Below are positions 28,068 through 36,332 of a DNA stretch of 64,000 nucleotides, piece by piece. Position numbers and translations under genes: made by a program. Numbering within the stretch: the first letter of the stretch is position 1; every line of letters begins with the position of its first letter. Source of the stretch: CAIYZT01 sp947461435 (lineage in GTDB: Bacteria > Pseudomonadota > Alphaproteobacteria > Rhodobacterales > Rhodobacteraceae); the NCBI GenBank assembly GCA_965284435.1, contig OZ260083.1, forward strand, positions 992,001 to 1,056,000. Reading direction: 5' to 3'. Below the pieces are notes generated by a model. It saw nothing but the letters and a program-made list of their open reading frames with translations. It made no database searches and was not told the origin of the DNA.

Positions 28068-28498
28068 CGGCGCCGCTCACTCAGCAGATACTGCATGCCA
28101 CCACTGTTGCGCTGAAAGATCGGGCCCTGCTCATTGTGGGGCCTTCTGGATCGGGCAAGTCCGGTCTTGCCTTGCAGTTGATGGCGCTTGGCGCCGCTTT
28201 GGTGGCGGATGATCGCACGCTGGTGAGAAAAGCCGACACAAGTCTTTGGGCCCAGGCACCCGAAGGCCTGCCCCCTTTGATCGAGGCGCGGGGCATTGGG
28301 CTGTTGCGGGTTCCCGCCCTGACGCCAGCGACGCAACTGGCCCTTGCTGTTGATATGGGGCGCACGGAAACCGAACGATTGCCCCCTGTGCGACAATACA
28401 GCGTGATGGGCCAAGCATTGCCGCTTGTGTTTCATTCTGCGGCCCCCCATTTTCCAAGCGCGCTCCTCCATTACCTGCTCCACGGGCGCAGCGCCTGA
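28064..28498 (+). CDS. hprK: HPr kinase/phosphorylase, short alphaproteobacterial form
   Basis: 144 residues, holding only the catalytic C-terminal domain; Gram-positive HprK has about 310 residues. The P-loop GPSGSGKSG is at 26-33, VADDRTLV near 47-54, and the HprK signature appears as EARGIGLLRVP at 74-84. It should phosphorylate HPr on Ser46, and Ser46 is present in the HPr encoded at 29827-30096. The GTG start at 28064 overlaps the chvG stop. In alphaproteobacteria this pathway serves regulation, not sugar transport. Confidence 0.9.
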   Translation: MTAPLTQQILHATTVALKDRALLIVGPSGSGKSGLALQLMALGAALVADDRTLVRKADTSLWAQAPEGLPPLIEARGIGLLRVPALTPATQLALAVDMGRTETERLPPVRQYSVMGQALPLVFHSAAPHFPSALLHYLLHGRSA

Positions 28499-28507
28499 CG
28501 AGGGAAG

Positions 28508-29416
28508 ATGACCAAAGGTCTTGATCACATGGCCGAACATAAAATGGTGTTCGTGACCGGCCCCTCGGGGGCGGGACGGTCGACGGCCATCCATGCGCTT
28601 GAAGATTTGGGCTATGAAGTGATCGACAATCTTCCGCTGTCCTTGATTCCACGACTGATAGATGGCCCCCCCCTTGATCGGCCAATCGCTTTGGGGGTTG
28701 ATGCCCGAAACCGCGATTTCAGCGCGACGACGCTTATTGAATTGATTGACAACCTGACACGTGATGCCCGCGTGCAGCTTCAGATCCTGTATCTGGATTG
28801 CGCGCCTTCCGTTTTGATCCGGCGGTTTTCCGAAACGCGGCGGCGACACCCCTTAGCGCGGGATGACACACCCGACGAAGGGATCAGCCGAGAGACTGAC
28901 CTGCTCGCTCCAATTCGGGCCCGCGCGGACCACCTGATCGATACAAGCGAGTTGTCTCCGCATGATTTGCGATCAGAAGTTGGCCAGTGGTTCGCCCTGA
29001 CAAAATCAGGCGGACTGGCCATTTCGGTCCAGTCGTTCAGCTACAAGCGTGGATTGCCGCGCGGCGTCGATATGGTGTTCGACTGCCGGTTCCTTGCGAA
29101 TCCTCATTGGTCACCAGGGTTGCGCGCCTTGGACGGCCGCGACACGAAGGTTGCAGACTACGTGGAATCTGATCCTTTGTTCGCAGAGTTCTTCGTTCGC
29201 ATACACGGTTTGGTTGAAATGCTGCTGCCCGCGCAAATAGAAGAGGGTAAGAGTCACCTTGCGATCGCCTTTGGGTGTACGGGCGGGCAACACAGGTCTG
29301 TCGCACTTGCAGAAAAGCTGGCCAAAGTCCTTGCAGAAGCGGGCTGGGCAGTGTCAAAACGTCATCGTGAATTGGAACGCCGGATGGGACAGCCCCCATC
29401 CGCGGATGCGGGGTGA
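28508..29416 (+). CDS. rapZ: RapZ-like nucleotide-binding protein (RNase adapter family)
   Basis: 302 residues of the RapZ/YvcJ family. The N-terminal P-loop domain has GPSGAGRST at 18-26, where Arg24 replaces the usual Walker A lysine. DNLPLSL follows, then FSETRRRHPL near 115. The C-terminal domain ends with FGCTGGQHRSVALAEKLA, typical of the ligand-binding half. In enterobacteria RapZ binds small RNAs and glucosamine 6-phosphate; in alphaproteobacteria its role is unsettled, but it lies consistently between hprK and PTS genes. The Arg substitution is, to my recollection, common in Rhodobacteraceae. A second ATG at 28529 is a possible alternative start. Confidence 0.88.
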   Translation: MTKGLDHMAEHKMVFVTGPSGAGRSTAIHALEDLGYEVIDNLPLSLIPRLIDGPPLDRPIALGVDARNRDFSATTLIELIDNLTRDARVQLQILYLDCAPSVLIRRFSETRRRHPLARDDTPDEGISRETDLLAPIRARADHLIDTSELSPHDLRSEVGQWFALTKSGGLAISVQSFSYKRGLPRGVDMVFDCRFLANPHWSPGLRALDGRDTKVADYVESDPLFAEFFVRIHGLVEMLLPAQIEEGKSHLAIAFGCTGGQHRSVALAEKLAKVLAEAGWAVSKRHRELERRMGQPPSADAG

Positions 29417-29423
29417 ATCGCGC

Positions 29424-29822
29424 GTGATCGGAATCGTGATCGTGGCCCATGGCGGGCTTGCCCGCGAGTATCTTGCTGCGGTGGAGCATGTGGTTGGCCC
29501 GCAAGAGGCCATGGTCGCTATAGCCATGGAAGACGACCATGATCGCAGCAAGAAGCAGGCCGAAATATGCGATGCGGCAGATGCTGTGGATCGGGGCGAC
29601 GGCGTGGTTGTTGTGACGGACATGTTTGGTGGATCGCCGTCGAATTTGTCGCTTTTGGCCTGCGCCATTGGGTCTGGACGGCGAATCGTGTATGGTGCCA
29701 ATCTTCCCATGTTGATCAAACTGATCAAATCGCGCGACTTGCCTGTCACCGAGGCCGTCTCGGCGGCGTTGGATGCGGGCCGCAAGTACATCGACAGTCT
29801 TGATCTGGGCGGAGGGGCCTGA
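29424..29822 (+). CDS. PTS EIIA component, mannose/fructose type
   Basis: A 132-residue EIIA-Man-like protein. The phosphorylatable His9 is in VIVAHGGLAREYL and the family segment VVVVTDMFGGSPSNLS lies near residues 57-72. No EIIB, EIIC or EIID genes are nearby, so it probably acts as a regulatory phospho-acceptor from HPr rather than in sugar uptake. The likely start is the GTG at 29424, with a GGGGTG ribosome site upstream. An ATG at 29406 in the same frame would overlap the rapZ end and is an alternative. Confidence 0.87.
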   Translation: MIGIVIVAHGGLAREYLAAVEHVVGPQEAMVAIAMEDDHDRSKKQAEICDAADAVDRGDGVVVVTDMFGGSPSNLSLLACAIGSGRRIVYGANLPMLIKLIKSRDLPVTEAVSAALDAGRKYIDSLDLGGGA

Positions 29823-29826
29823 CGCC

Positions 29827-30096
29827 ATGGCAAGTGCCACTTTGGACATCATCAACGAGAAAGGGCTTCACGCCCGCGCTTCGGCAAAGTTTGTGGAGGT
29901 GGTCGAGCGGTTTGACGCGCGCGCAGATGTTACCAAAGACGGTGAAACGGTAGCGGGTGATTCCATTATGGGTCTTTTGATGTTGGGGGCATCGCGCGGC
30001 ACACAGATTTCAGTTGTCACCGAAGGCGCAGAGGCGGAAAATCTCCTGACGGCGTTACAATCGCTTGTGGCCGATCGATTTGGCGAAGATTATTGA
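29827..30096 (+). CDS. ptsH: HPr phosphocarrier protein
   Basis: An 89-residue HPr. His15 in EKGLHARASAKF is the site phosphorylated by EI, and Ser46 in GDSIMGLL is the HprK target; both are at canonical positions. It lies 4 bases after the EIIA gene, with a GGAGG site about 10 bases before the ATG. The EI gene (ptsP or ptsI) is not in this window. Together with EIIA and HprK it forms a transport-independent regulatory PTS. A TTG start for the next gene overlaps its stop. Confidence 0.93.
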   Translation: MASATLDIINEKGLHARASAKFVEVVERFDARADVTKDGETVAGDSIMGLLMLGASRGTQISVVTEGAEAENLLTALQSLVADRFGEDY

Positions 30097-31004
30097 GCCG
30101 CGGACATGAAGGCGGACGCCCTTTGACACATCTTGAAACTCCCTCGAGTGAAGACTCCCCGATCAAGGCACCGGCAGGTACCGAGCGCAAATATGATATG
30201 CGTCGTCTTTCCTATGCGGGTACCTTTACCAACCCTGCAAAAGTATTGACCATCCGGGCGATTGAATGGGCCACAGCAAAGCTGCATTTGCTTAGTCTCA
30301 TCCGCCAATTCGAACGGTCGGGGGCACCGATGGGCGTGCCGTTCTGGTCAAAGGCCGTCAAGCAGATGGGCATCCGCATTGACACGCCCGAGGCCGAGAT
30401 TGCCCGAATCCCCGCCACCGGCCCCGTGGTGCTGGTTGCGAACCATCCGCATGGGTTGGTCGACGGCATGATCATGGGCGAGATGGTGTCGCGCATCCGG
30501 CCAGATTTCAAGATTCTGACCCGCTCCTTGCTGACGGGCATTCCAGAGATCGAACAATTCATGATTCCCGTGCCTTTCCCGCACGAAGAAAACAGCCGCG
30601 AACTGGGTCTTCAAATGCGCGATCTGACCATGGCGCATCTGAAAGCCGGCGGACTGGTCATCTTGTTTCCGGCAGGCAAGGTCGCCATGTCCGAAGGATG
30701 GTTTGGCCCCGCAATCGAGGCCGAATGGAACGTCTTCACCCACAAGATGATTCACAAAAGCGGTGCGATGATTGTTCCCATCCACTTCACTGGCCAGAAC
30801 AGCCGCGCCTTTCTGATCGCAAACAAGTTAAGCGATACCTTGCGGCAAGGTCTGCTTTTGTATGAAATCAAGCGGGCCTTGAACAAACCGCAGCGCCCCT
30901 TTGTGGGGGAGCCGATATCGGCAGACGAGTTGAAAAAGTGGGAAGGCAATCCCCGCGGGTTTCTGGCGTGGCTGCGTGAGCATACCTTGGGCCTTGGACA
31001 ATAG
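30093..31004 (+). CDS. Lysophospholipid acyltransferase-family protein
   Basis: 303 residues of the PlsC-like acyltransferase superfamily. The acyltransferase box reads VANHPHGLVDGMIM near residues 116-127, with His and Asp spaced as H-x5-D as in the putative-hemolysin branch (NHPFG-type) rather than classical H-x4-D. A second motif, VILFPAGKVAMSEGWFG, corresponds to the conserved glycine-rich block, and IVPIHFTGQNSR to the proline block. It probably acylates a membrane lysolipid or an aminolipid precursor. The N-terminus is uncertain: a TTG at 30093 overlaps the ptsH stop, while a TTG at 30123 or the ATG at 30198 would also keep the domain whole. Confidence 0.8.
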   Translation: MSRGHEGGRPLTHLETPSSEDSPIKAPAGTERKYDMRRLSYAGTFTNPAKVLTIRAIEWATAKLHLLSLIRQFERSGAPMGVPFWSKAVKQMGIRIDTPEAEIARIPATGPVVLVANHPHGLVDGMIMGEMVSRIRPDFKILTRSLLTGIPEIEQFMIPVPFPHEENSRELGLQMRDLTMAHLKAGGLVILFPAGKVAMSEGWFGPAIEAEWNVFTHKMIHKSGAMIVPIHFTGQNSRAFLIANKLSDTLRQGLLLYEIKRALNKPQRPFVGEPISADELKKWEGNPRGFLAWLREHTLGLGQ

Positions 31005-31044
31005 GGCAAACCGTCAAGCTTTCGTTCCCCCTGTTTCCCTTCGA

Positions 31045-31920
31045 TCACCGGGTCGGTATCGGAATTTCGCCGCGATAATCGTAAAACCCGCGCTGGGTCT
31101 TTCGCCCAAGCCAACCTGCCTCAACGTATTTGGTCAATAATGGGCAGGGGCGGTACTTGGTGTCTGCCAGACCATCATGCAGCACATTCATGATCGCAAG
31201 GCAGGTATCCAGACCAATAAAATCAGCCAGTTCCAGCGGACCCATCGGGTGATTGGCCCCAAGTTTGAGAGATTGGTCAATCGACTGCACATTGCCCACC
31301 CCTTCATACAGGGTATAGACAGCTTCGTTGATCATCGGCATCAAGATCCGATTGACGATGAACGCAGGAAAGTCTTCTGCGCTGGCGGCGATCTTTCCAA
31401 GCCGCTTTACCACACCGTGCAGCGTATCATAGGTGGCCACATCCGTCGCAATACCGCGGATCAGTTCGACCAATTGCATCACCGGAACCGGATTCATGAA
31501 GTGAAATCCCATGAACTTTTCCGGGCGGTCCGTACGGCTGGCCAGACGGGTAATGGAAATCGACGACGTGTTTGACGACAAGATCGTATGGGGCAGCAAA
31601 TGGGGCTTCAGCGTTTCGAAGATCGCATTCTTGACAGCTTCTTTTTCTGTCGCGGCCTCGATCACCAGATCGCTCTGGCCAAGGTCCGGCAAAGACATGG
31701 TTGTTGAAATCCGCGACAAGGCGGCGATTTTGTCACCTTCGGTGATCTTGGCCGACCGCACCTGTCGGTCAAGGTTCTTGCTGATCGTTGCGACTGCTTT
31801 GTTCAGGCTGTCGCCGTTTACATCGTTCAGAAGAACCTGATATCCGGCAAGTGCAAAGACATGGGCAATGCCATTGCCCATCTGACCCGCGCCCACAACG
31901 CCAACTTTTTGAATGTCCAT
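31045..31920 (-). CDS. hbd: 3-hydroxybutyryl-CoA dehydrogenase
   Basis: A 291-residue stand-alone 3-hydroxyacyl-CoA dehydrogenase. The NAD-binding motif GAGQMGNGIA is at 10-19, SSNTSSISIT near 118, the catalytic His is in GFHFMNPVPVMQLVE near 140, and the C-terminal domain contains NRILMPMINEA and GANHPMGPLELADFIGLD. It interconverts acetoacetyl-CoA and 3-hydroxybutyryl-CoA with NAD(P). It is transcribed alone on the minus strand, tail to tail with the acyltransferase gene. Confidence 0.92.
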   Translation of the reverse strand: MDIQKVGVVGAGQMGNGIAHVFALAGYQVLLNDVNGDSLNKAVATISKNLDRQVRSAKITEGDKIAALSRISTTMSLPDLGQSDLVIEAATEKEAVKNAIFETLKPHLLPHTILSSNTSSISITRLASRTDRPEKFMGFHFMNPVPVMQLVELIRGIATDVATYDTLHGVVKRLGKIAASAEDFPAFIVNRILMPMINEAVYTLYEGVGNVQSIDQSLKLGANHPMGPLELADFIGLDTCLAIMNVLHDGLADTKYRPCPLLTKYVEAGWLGRKTQRGFYDYRGEIPIPTR

Positions 31921-32066
31921 CTGTCCGGCCTTTCACTTTGGCCCGACATAATCAGCCATCGCCTCCCAGCGCAAGCGCTGCAGATTTTCAACAAATGCAG
32001 ACTTTAGCAGTTTGGAAACCCGGCTCTGCCACTTTGACCTTGGGTGTGAATATATTGGGGTGTGGC

Positions 32067-32891
32067 ATGGCATATGCTTATCCGGGTGCGGGGGCACTCG
32101 ACATTTCCTTGTGCCACTACGAAGGGTCACGGTTGCTGTTTCGCGGGCCGGCGCGGCGATTGGACAGGCCTTTTGTGGCGGTGCTGGGGGCTTCTGAATC
32201 CTACGGCAAATATGTGGAACGGCCCTATGCCGATCTGATTCAAGGGCGGCTGGGTTTGAACGTGGTGAATCTGTCCTGTGTGAATGCCGGGGTGGATGTC
32301 TTCTTGAACGAAGAGCCGATTACGCGGATTGCAGCGCGGGCCGAAGTGGCCATTGTGCAGGTGATGGGGGTGCAGAACACGTCTAACATGTTCTACAGCG
32401 TGCATCCGCGTCGCAACGATCGGTTCTTGGGCGCCACGCCTTTGTTGCAATCGATGTTTCCCAGCGTCGATTTCACTGAATTCTCGTTCACACGGCACAT
32501 GCTTTGTGTGCTGCTGGCCCATTCGCCAGAAAAATTCGCTGTTGTGGCGGCAGAGCTGCGACGCGCCTGGTCTGCGCGGATGAAGGCCCTGACCGAAAGA
32601 TTGCCGCGTCAGCGCATCTTGCTGTGGATGGGTAATGTACCCCCACCAGCGACATCAACCCAAAACCTCAGCGGTGATCCGATTATGGTGGATGCCCAGA
32701 TGATCGCTGCCCTTCGCCCCCATTTTACGCACTATGCGCAAGTGACCCCCTCACACGAGGCGACCGTTGAAGGGGGAGCGGGCCGCGTCTTTTCCGAAAT
32801 GGACGAAGTCGCGGCCTTGGCCCTTCCCGGGCAAAGCTTTCACCGGGATGTGGCGGCGTGTCTGGGGGATCTGTTGGAAAAGATGATCTAA
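32067..32891 (+). CDS. DUF6473-like conserved protein
   Basis: 274 residues, soluble, no signal peptide. It begins MAYAYPGAGALD and contains GASESYGKYVERPYADLIQ, NLSCVNAGVDVFLNE, VVQVMG-type QVMGVQNTSNMFY and SVHPRRNDRFL. These match my recollection of the Rhodobacterales family DUF6473, which has no established function; the Gly/Ser- and Asn-containing blocks are reminiscent of an SGNH-like fold, but this is speculation. The ATG at 32067 has a GGGGTG site; longer in-frame extensions reach back into the divergent hbd gene and were rejected. Followed immediately by a strong terminator. Confidence 0.7.
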   Translation: MAYAYPGAGALDISLCHYEGSRLLFRGPARRLDRPFVAVLGASESYGKYVERPYADLIQGRLGLNVVNLSCVNAGVDVFLNEEPITRIAARAEVAIVQVMGVQNTSNMFYSVHPRRNDRFLGATPLLQSMFPSVDFTEFSFTRHMLCVLLAHSPEKFAVVAAELRRAWSARMKALTERLPRQRILLWMGNVPPPATSTQNLSGDPIMVDAQMIAALRPHFTHYAQVTPSHEATVEGGAGRVFSEMDEVAALALPGQSFHRDVAACLGDLLEKMI

Positions 32892-32894
32892 AGC

Positions 32895-32926
32895 AAAAAG
32901 GCGCCCCGCAAGGGGCGCCTTTTTTC
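32895..32926. terminator. Bidirectional intrinsic terminator
   Basis: A 9-base-pair perfect stem (AGGCGCCCC at 32899-32907 with GGGGCGCCT at 32912-32920), a GCAA loop, a run of six T on the right and five A on the left. It can end the DUF6473-like transcript (+) and the etfBA transcript (-), whose last codon lies at 32941. Confidence 0.9.
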
Positions 32927-32940
32927 CGGATTTGAGTCGC

Positions 32941-33867
32941 TTAAAGCTGCTCGATCATTTCCGGCACGGCCGCAAACAGATCGGCCACAAGACCATAATC
33001 GGCCACCTGGAAAATCGGGGCTTCTTCGTCCTTGTTGATGGCGACGATGATTTTGGAATCCTTCATCCCGGCAAGATGCTGGATTGCGCCAGAAATGCCG
33101 ACCGCGACGTAAAGCTGCGGGGCAACAACCTTGCCTGTCTGACCAACCTGCCAGTCGTTCGGGGCATAGCCCGAATCAACCGCCGCGCGGGATGCCCCGA
33201 CGGCCGCGTTCAGTTTGTCCGCCAGTTTTTCGATCAGATCAAAGCTTTCCTTTGATCCCACGCCGCGCCCGCCCGAAACCACAATCCCGGCCGAGGTAAG
33301 TTCCGGCCGATCAGAGGACGCCACCTTGTCCGCCACCCAAGCCGACAAGCCGGCCTCACCCGGGCCACCGATTTTCTCGACTGCCGCTGTGCCCGTCGCG
33401 GGGGCCGCGGTAAAGCTGGCCGTGCGAACTGTGAACACCTTTTTTGTATCCGCAGATTTCACGGTCTGGATCGCGTTGCCCGCATAGATCGGGCGCTCGA
33501 ACGTTTCTGCGTCAATGACGGCCGTTACATCCGACATCACCATCACATCCAACAAGGCTGCCACACGCGGCAGGACGTTTTTGTTGAACGCCGTTGCCGC
33601 ACCGCAGATGTGGCTATAGCCGCCAGCAAGCGACACCACCAATGCTGCCGTTGATTCCGCCATGCCGTGGCAATAAGCGTGATCGTCGGCAAACAGCACC
33701 TTGGACACACCGGCCAACTTGGCTGCTTCGGCCGCTGCGGCGTCGCCGCCGGTTCCGGCGACAAGCACATGGACCTCGCCCAAAGTGGCGACGGCTGCCA
33801 GCGTTTTGCCCACAGCGTCGGCGGCCAATTGGCCTTCATTCACGTCTGCAAGAAGGAGAACGGCCAT
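32941..33867 (-). CDS. etfA: Electron transfer flavoprotein, alpha subunit
   Basis: A 308-residue EtfA (FixB). The C-terminal FAD-binding domain is clear: SGGRGVGSKESF near 198, AAVDSGYAPNDWQVGQTGK in pieces near 225-245, YVAVGISGAIQHLAGM near 258 and INKDEEAPIFQVADYGLVAD near the end. It carries electrons from acyl-CoA dehydrogenases, including Mcd encoded upstream, to ETF-ubiquinone oxidoreductase. Its ATG overlaps the etfB stop (TGATG), so the two subunits are translated together. Confidence 0.95.
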   Translation of the reverse strand: MAVLLLADVNEGQLAADAVGKTLAAVATLGEVHVLVAGTGGDAAAAEAAKLAGVSKVLFADDHAYCHGMAESTAALVVSLAGGYSHICGAATAFNKNVLPRVAALLDVMVMSDVTAVIDAETFERPIYAGNAIQTVKSADTKKVFTVRTASFTAAPATGTAAVEKIGGPGEAGLSAWVADKVASSDRPELTSAGIVVSGGRGVGSKESFDLIEKLADKLNAAVGASRAAVDSGYAPNDWQVGQTGKVVAPQLYVAVGISGAIQHLAGMKDSKIIVAINKDEEAPIFQVADYGLVADLFAAVPEMIEQL

Positions 33868-34628
33868 CAGATAACCCCCGCTTCGTCTTTAAGTTTCGCA
33901 ATCAGTTCTGCAACCGATCCAACCTTCACCCCGGCCTTGCGACCTGCAGGTTCAATGGTTTTCAAGATCGAAAGGCGCGGGGCGACATCGACGCCAAAAT
34001 CTGCCGGCGTCTTGATGGCCAAAGGCTTCGCCTTTGCCTTCATGATATTGGGCAAGCTGGCATAGCGCGGTTCGTTCAAGCGCAGATCGACCGTCACGAT
34101 GGTGGGCATCTTCACCGAAATGGTTTGCAAGCCGCCGTCCACTTCACGGGTCAAGACCGCCATGTCGCCGTCAATGGCCAACTCAGAGGCAAAGGTGCCT
34201 TGGCTCCAGCCTAAAAGCGCCGAAAGCATCTGACCGGTGGCGTTCATGTCATTGTCGATGGCCTGCTTGCCGCAGATCACCAGACCCGGTGCTTCTTCAC
34301 GAACAACTGCCGCAAGAAGCTTGGCAACCGACAAAGGCTCGATATCGGTTTGAACATTGTCGGTGGCTTCGATCAGGATGGCGCGGTCTGCGCCCATTGC
34401 CAGCGCGGTGCGCAAAGTCTCTTGGGCCTGCTTCACGCCGATGGACACGACAACCACCTCGGTTGCCAATCCCTTTTCCTTTAGCCGGATTGCCTCTTCG
34501 ACGGCAATTTCGTCAAAAGGGTTCATCGACATCTTCACATTGGCCAGATCGACACCGGATCCGTCCGCCTTGACGCGAACCTTCACGTTGTAGTCGATCA
34601 CCCGTTTGACAGGCACAAGCACCTTCAT
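33867..34628 (-). CDS. etfB: Electron transfer flavoprotein, beta subunit
   Basis: A 253-residue EtfB (FixA) that pairs with EtfA and binds AMP. It begins MKVLVPVKRVIDYN; SMNPFDEIAVEEAIRLKE near 36, ALAMGADRAILIE near 80, GKQAIDNDMNATGQMLSALLGW near 118-140 and LRLNEPRYASLPNIMKAKAKP near 184-205 are the family blocks. GGGAG lies 8 bases before the ATG at 34628. First gene of the etfBA operon, divergent from the GyrI-like gene. Confidence 0.95.
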   Translation of the reverse strand: MKVLVPVKRVIDYNVKVRVKADGSGVDLANVKMSMNPFDEIAVEEAIRLKEKGLATEVVVVSIGVKQAQETLRTALAMGADRAILIEATDNVQTDIEPLSVAKLLAAVVREEAPGLVICGKQAIDNDMNATGQMLSALLGWSQGTFASELAIDGDMAVLTREVDGGLQTISVKMPTIVTVDLRLNEPRYASLPNIMKAKAKPLAIKTPADFGVDVAPRLSILKTIEPAGRKAGVKVGSVAELIAKLKDEAGVI

Positions 34629-35003
34629 TGGCGGATATCTCCCAAATTTGACCCCAGGGGTCAGACAAGCTCTGGCGCGGTATTATCCTGTAAGGTCGGG
34701 TCGCAACAGACCAAAATCGACCGGAATCCGCGTCCGGACGTCGCGTTTTGAACGAAAACGCCGATCAGCAAAAGAAGGGCGGCGCAATTTCGATCAGGAT
34801 CGGCCGGTTTCATCTGGCTTAAAGTTTTGCCCTTCGCCTGCCAACGCGCCATGGGCATGTCGGGCGCTGCCTTTGCCGCGCAGCATTGGCGATGGCTTGG
34901 ATCAAGGATAATATCATCCGCATTCGCCCCCTCAGCCGGTTATTCCGGGCACAGGGCCCCTTTGGCAATTATGCCGTTCACTTTGGTATTTGAGGTTAAG
35001 CCT
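34629..35003. other. Non-coding stretch between etfB and the GyrI-like gene
   Basis: 375 bases with no gene I can support. Short open frames on the plus strand have arginine-rich, low-quality translations without ribosome sites. It should contain divergent promoters for etfBA and the downstream gene; no clear repeat, hairpin or promoter consensus was seen. Confidence 0.5.
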
Positions 35004-35480
35004 ATGACAAAAAATATCTTTTCCGGCCCAAATCTTGTTGAAATGCCGTCTTGCGAATTTGCTGGCACCGTAAGGCGCTATGATATGCGCAGCCGCGGTG
35101 AAATTCCCGCTCAATGGGATGCCTATAATGATGCCGGTCTGCGCGCAGCCTCGTCCGATCCGCACGAATACTTCGGCTTGGTCTTCAACTTTGACAAGGC
35201 AACCGGGACCTTTGACTACATGTGTGGTCAATTGATTCTAAAGGGATCACCCCTGCCTGTAGGGTTCAAGACATTGCTGGTACCGGGTGGGAATTGGGCA
35301 AAGTTTTCCACATCCGCCCACATCTCCACCATGCAGAGCGCTTGGGCAGAGGTGATGGGCCAGTGGCTGGGCCAGCCTGGATGCATCCCGCGCGAAGGCC
35401 CGTCTATTGAATATTATCCATCAAGCTTTAACGGCCGCACCGGCGACGGCGGCTATGAAATCTGGATGCCGGTGGCCTGA
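35004..35480 (+). CDS. GyrI-like/effector-binding domain protein
   Basis: A 158-residue single-domain protein resembling the GyrI-like small-molecule-binding fold (the AraC effector-binding domain without a DNA-binding part). Typical features are the opening pattern PSCEFAGTVRRYDM, the DPHEYFGLVFNFD segment, YMCGQLI, the central LVPGGNWAKFSTSAHIS and the terminal SIEYYPSSF...YEIWMPV. Such proteins bind or hydrolyse small ligands. The ATG at 35004 has GAGG 8 bases upstream; the frame is open to 34827 but the extension is unlike a protein. Tail to tail with the adenosyltransferase gene. Confidence 0.72.
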   Translation: MTKNIFSGPNLVEMPSCEFAGTVRRYDMRSRGEIPAQWDAYNDAGLRAASSDPHEYFGLVFNFDKATGTFDYMCGQLILKGSPLPVGFKTLLVPGGNWAKFSTSAHISTMQSAWAEVMGQWLGQPGCIPREGPSIEYYPSSFNGRTGDGGYEIWMPVA

Positions 35481-35489
35481 ACCGGCTGA

Positions 35490-36062
35490 TTATCTGTTTG
35501 CGCCTGGCACCCAAAGGACATCAGCCTTGCCGTCGTCGTTGGCTATCCGGCCTGCAACGAAAAACCAGTCAGACAGACGGTTCAGATATTTGACGGCATC
35601 CGGGTTCACCGGTTCGATCGCCGCCAGTTCTGTGGCCAGACGTTCGGCACGCCGGCAGGTCGTTCGGCACAGGTGCAAATGCGCCGCCAAGGCGGACCCG
35701 CCGGGCAGTATAAAGCTGCGCAGGGGCGTCAGACGGTCGTTCAGCGCGTCAATCTCCGCCTCCAGACGGTCAACCTGCGCGGCGATCATGCGCAGACGGG
35801 GGTAGGGGGCACTGGCGTCGTTCTCAAGGTCGGGGGTGCACAGGTCGGCCCCCAGATCAAACAGATCATTCTGAATCCGCGCCAATGCCGCATCCATATC
35901 CCCGCTGGCGTGAAGACGCGCCATGCCGATCGTGGCGTTGGTTTCATCCACGGTCCCATAAGCCGATACGCGGGCAGAATGTTTATCAACCCGGCTGCCA
36001 TCGCCAAGAGCGGTTTGGCCAGCGTCCCCGGTGCGGGTGTATATTTTGGAAAGAACCACCAT
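35490..36062 (-). CDS. Cob(I)alamin adenosyltransferase, PduO type
   Basis: A 190-residue ATP:cob(I)alamin adenosyltransferase that makes adenosylcobalamin. The ATP-binding opening KIYTRTGDAGQTAL at 6-19 is diagnostic of the PduO/MMAB family. YGTVDETNATIGMAR near 35-49, FILPGGSALAAHLHLCRTTCRRAER near 116-140 and KYLNRLSDWFFVAGR near 157-171 complete the active site. Adenosylcobalamin is needed by ethylmalonyl-CoA and methylmalonyl-CoA mutases, which suits the pathway marked by mcd. Its ATG overlaps the stop of the twin-TM gene (TGATG). Confidence 0.93.
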   Translation of the reverse strand: MVVLSKIYTRTGDAGQTALGDGSRVDKHSARVSAYGTVDETNATIGMARLHASGDMDAALARIQNDLFDLGADLCTPDLENDASAPYPRLRMIAAQVDRLEAEIDALNDRLTPLRSFILPGGSALAAHLHLCRTTCRRAERLATELAAIEPVNPDAVKYLNRLSDWFFVAGRIANDDGKADVLWVPGANR

Positions 36063-36265
36063 CAGCCGCGCGACCTCAGATATGCAAACCCGACGATCAG
36101 TACCACCGCGACAGCCTGCGCGGCAATCCGATAGCGCATCAATCGGTTGGCATGCAGACGGTTGAATTCACCGCCCTTGCCAAAACTGCCGATTCCCACG
36201 GCAAGGACGGCCAGAACCACAAGACAGGCAATGGCCGCAAGGATGAAAAGGGGATCGTTGATCAT
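36062..36265 (-). CDS. Twin transmembrane helix small protein (HIG1-like)
   Basis: A 67-residue protein with two hydrophobic helices (PLFILAAIACLVVLAVLAVGI at about 5-24 and AAQAVAVVLIVGFAYL at about 48-63) joined by the polar linker GGEFNRLHANRLMRYR, which is typical of HIG1-domain proteins. HIG1 relatives associate with respiratory complexes; the bacterial function is not established. The ATG at 36265 has GGAGA 7 bases upstream. Translationally coupled to the adenosyltransferase, an arrangement I recall from other alphaproteobacteria. Confidence 0.8.
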   Translation of the reverse strand: MINDPLFILAAIACLVVLAVLAVGIGSFGKGGEFNRLHANRLMRYRIAAQAVAVVLIVGFAYLRSRG

Positions 36266-36332
36266 GTCATTCTCCGGTGTCGCCTTTGATGTAGGGGATA
36301 TGTCCGGAAAAGCGAACAGCGAAATCTGCGGC

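Noticed and set aside
34606..34911. Plus-strand open frame upstream of the GyrI-like gene
   Set aside because: Arg/Pro-rich composition, no ribosome site, overlaps the etfB start region.
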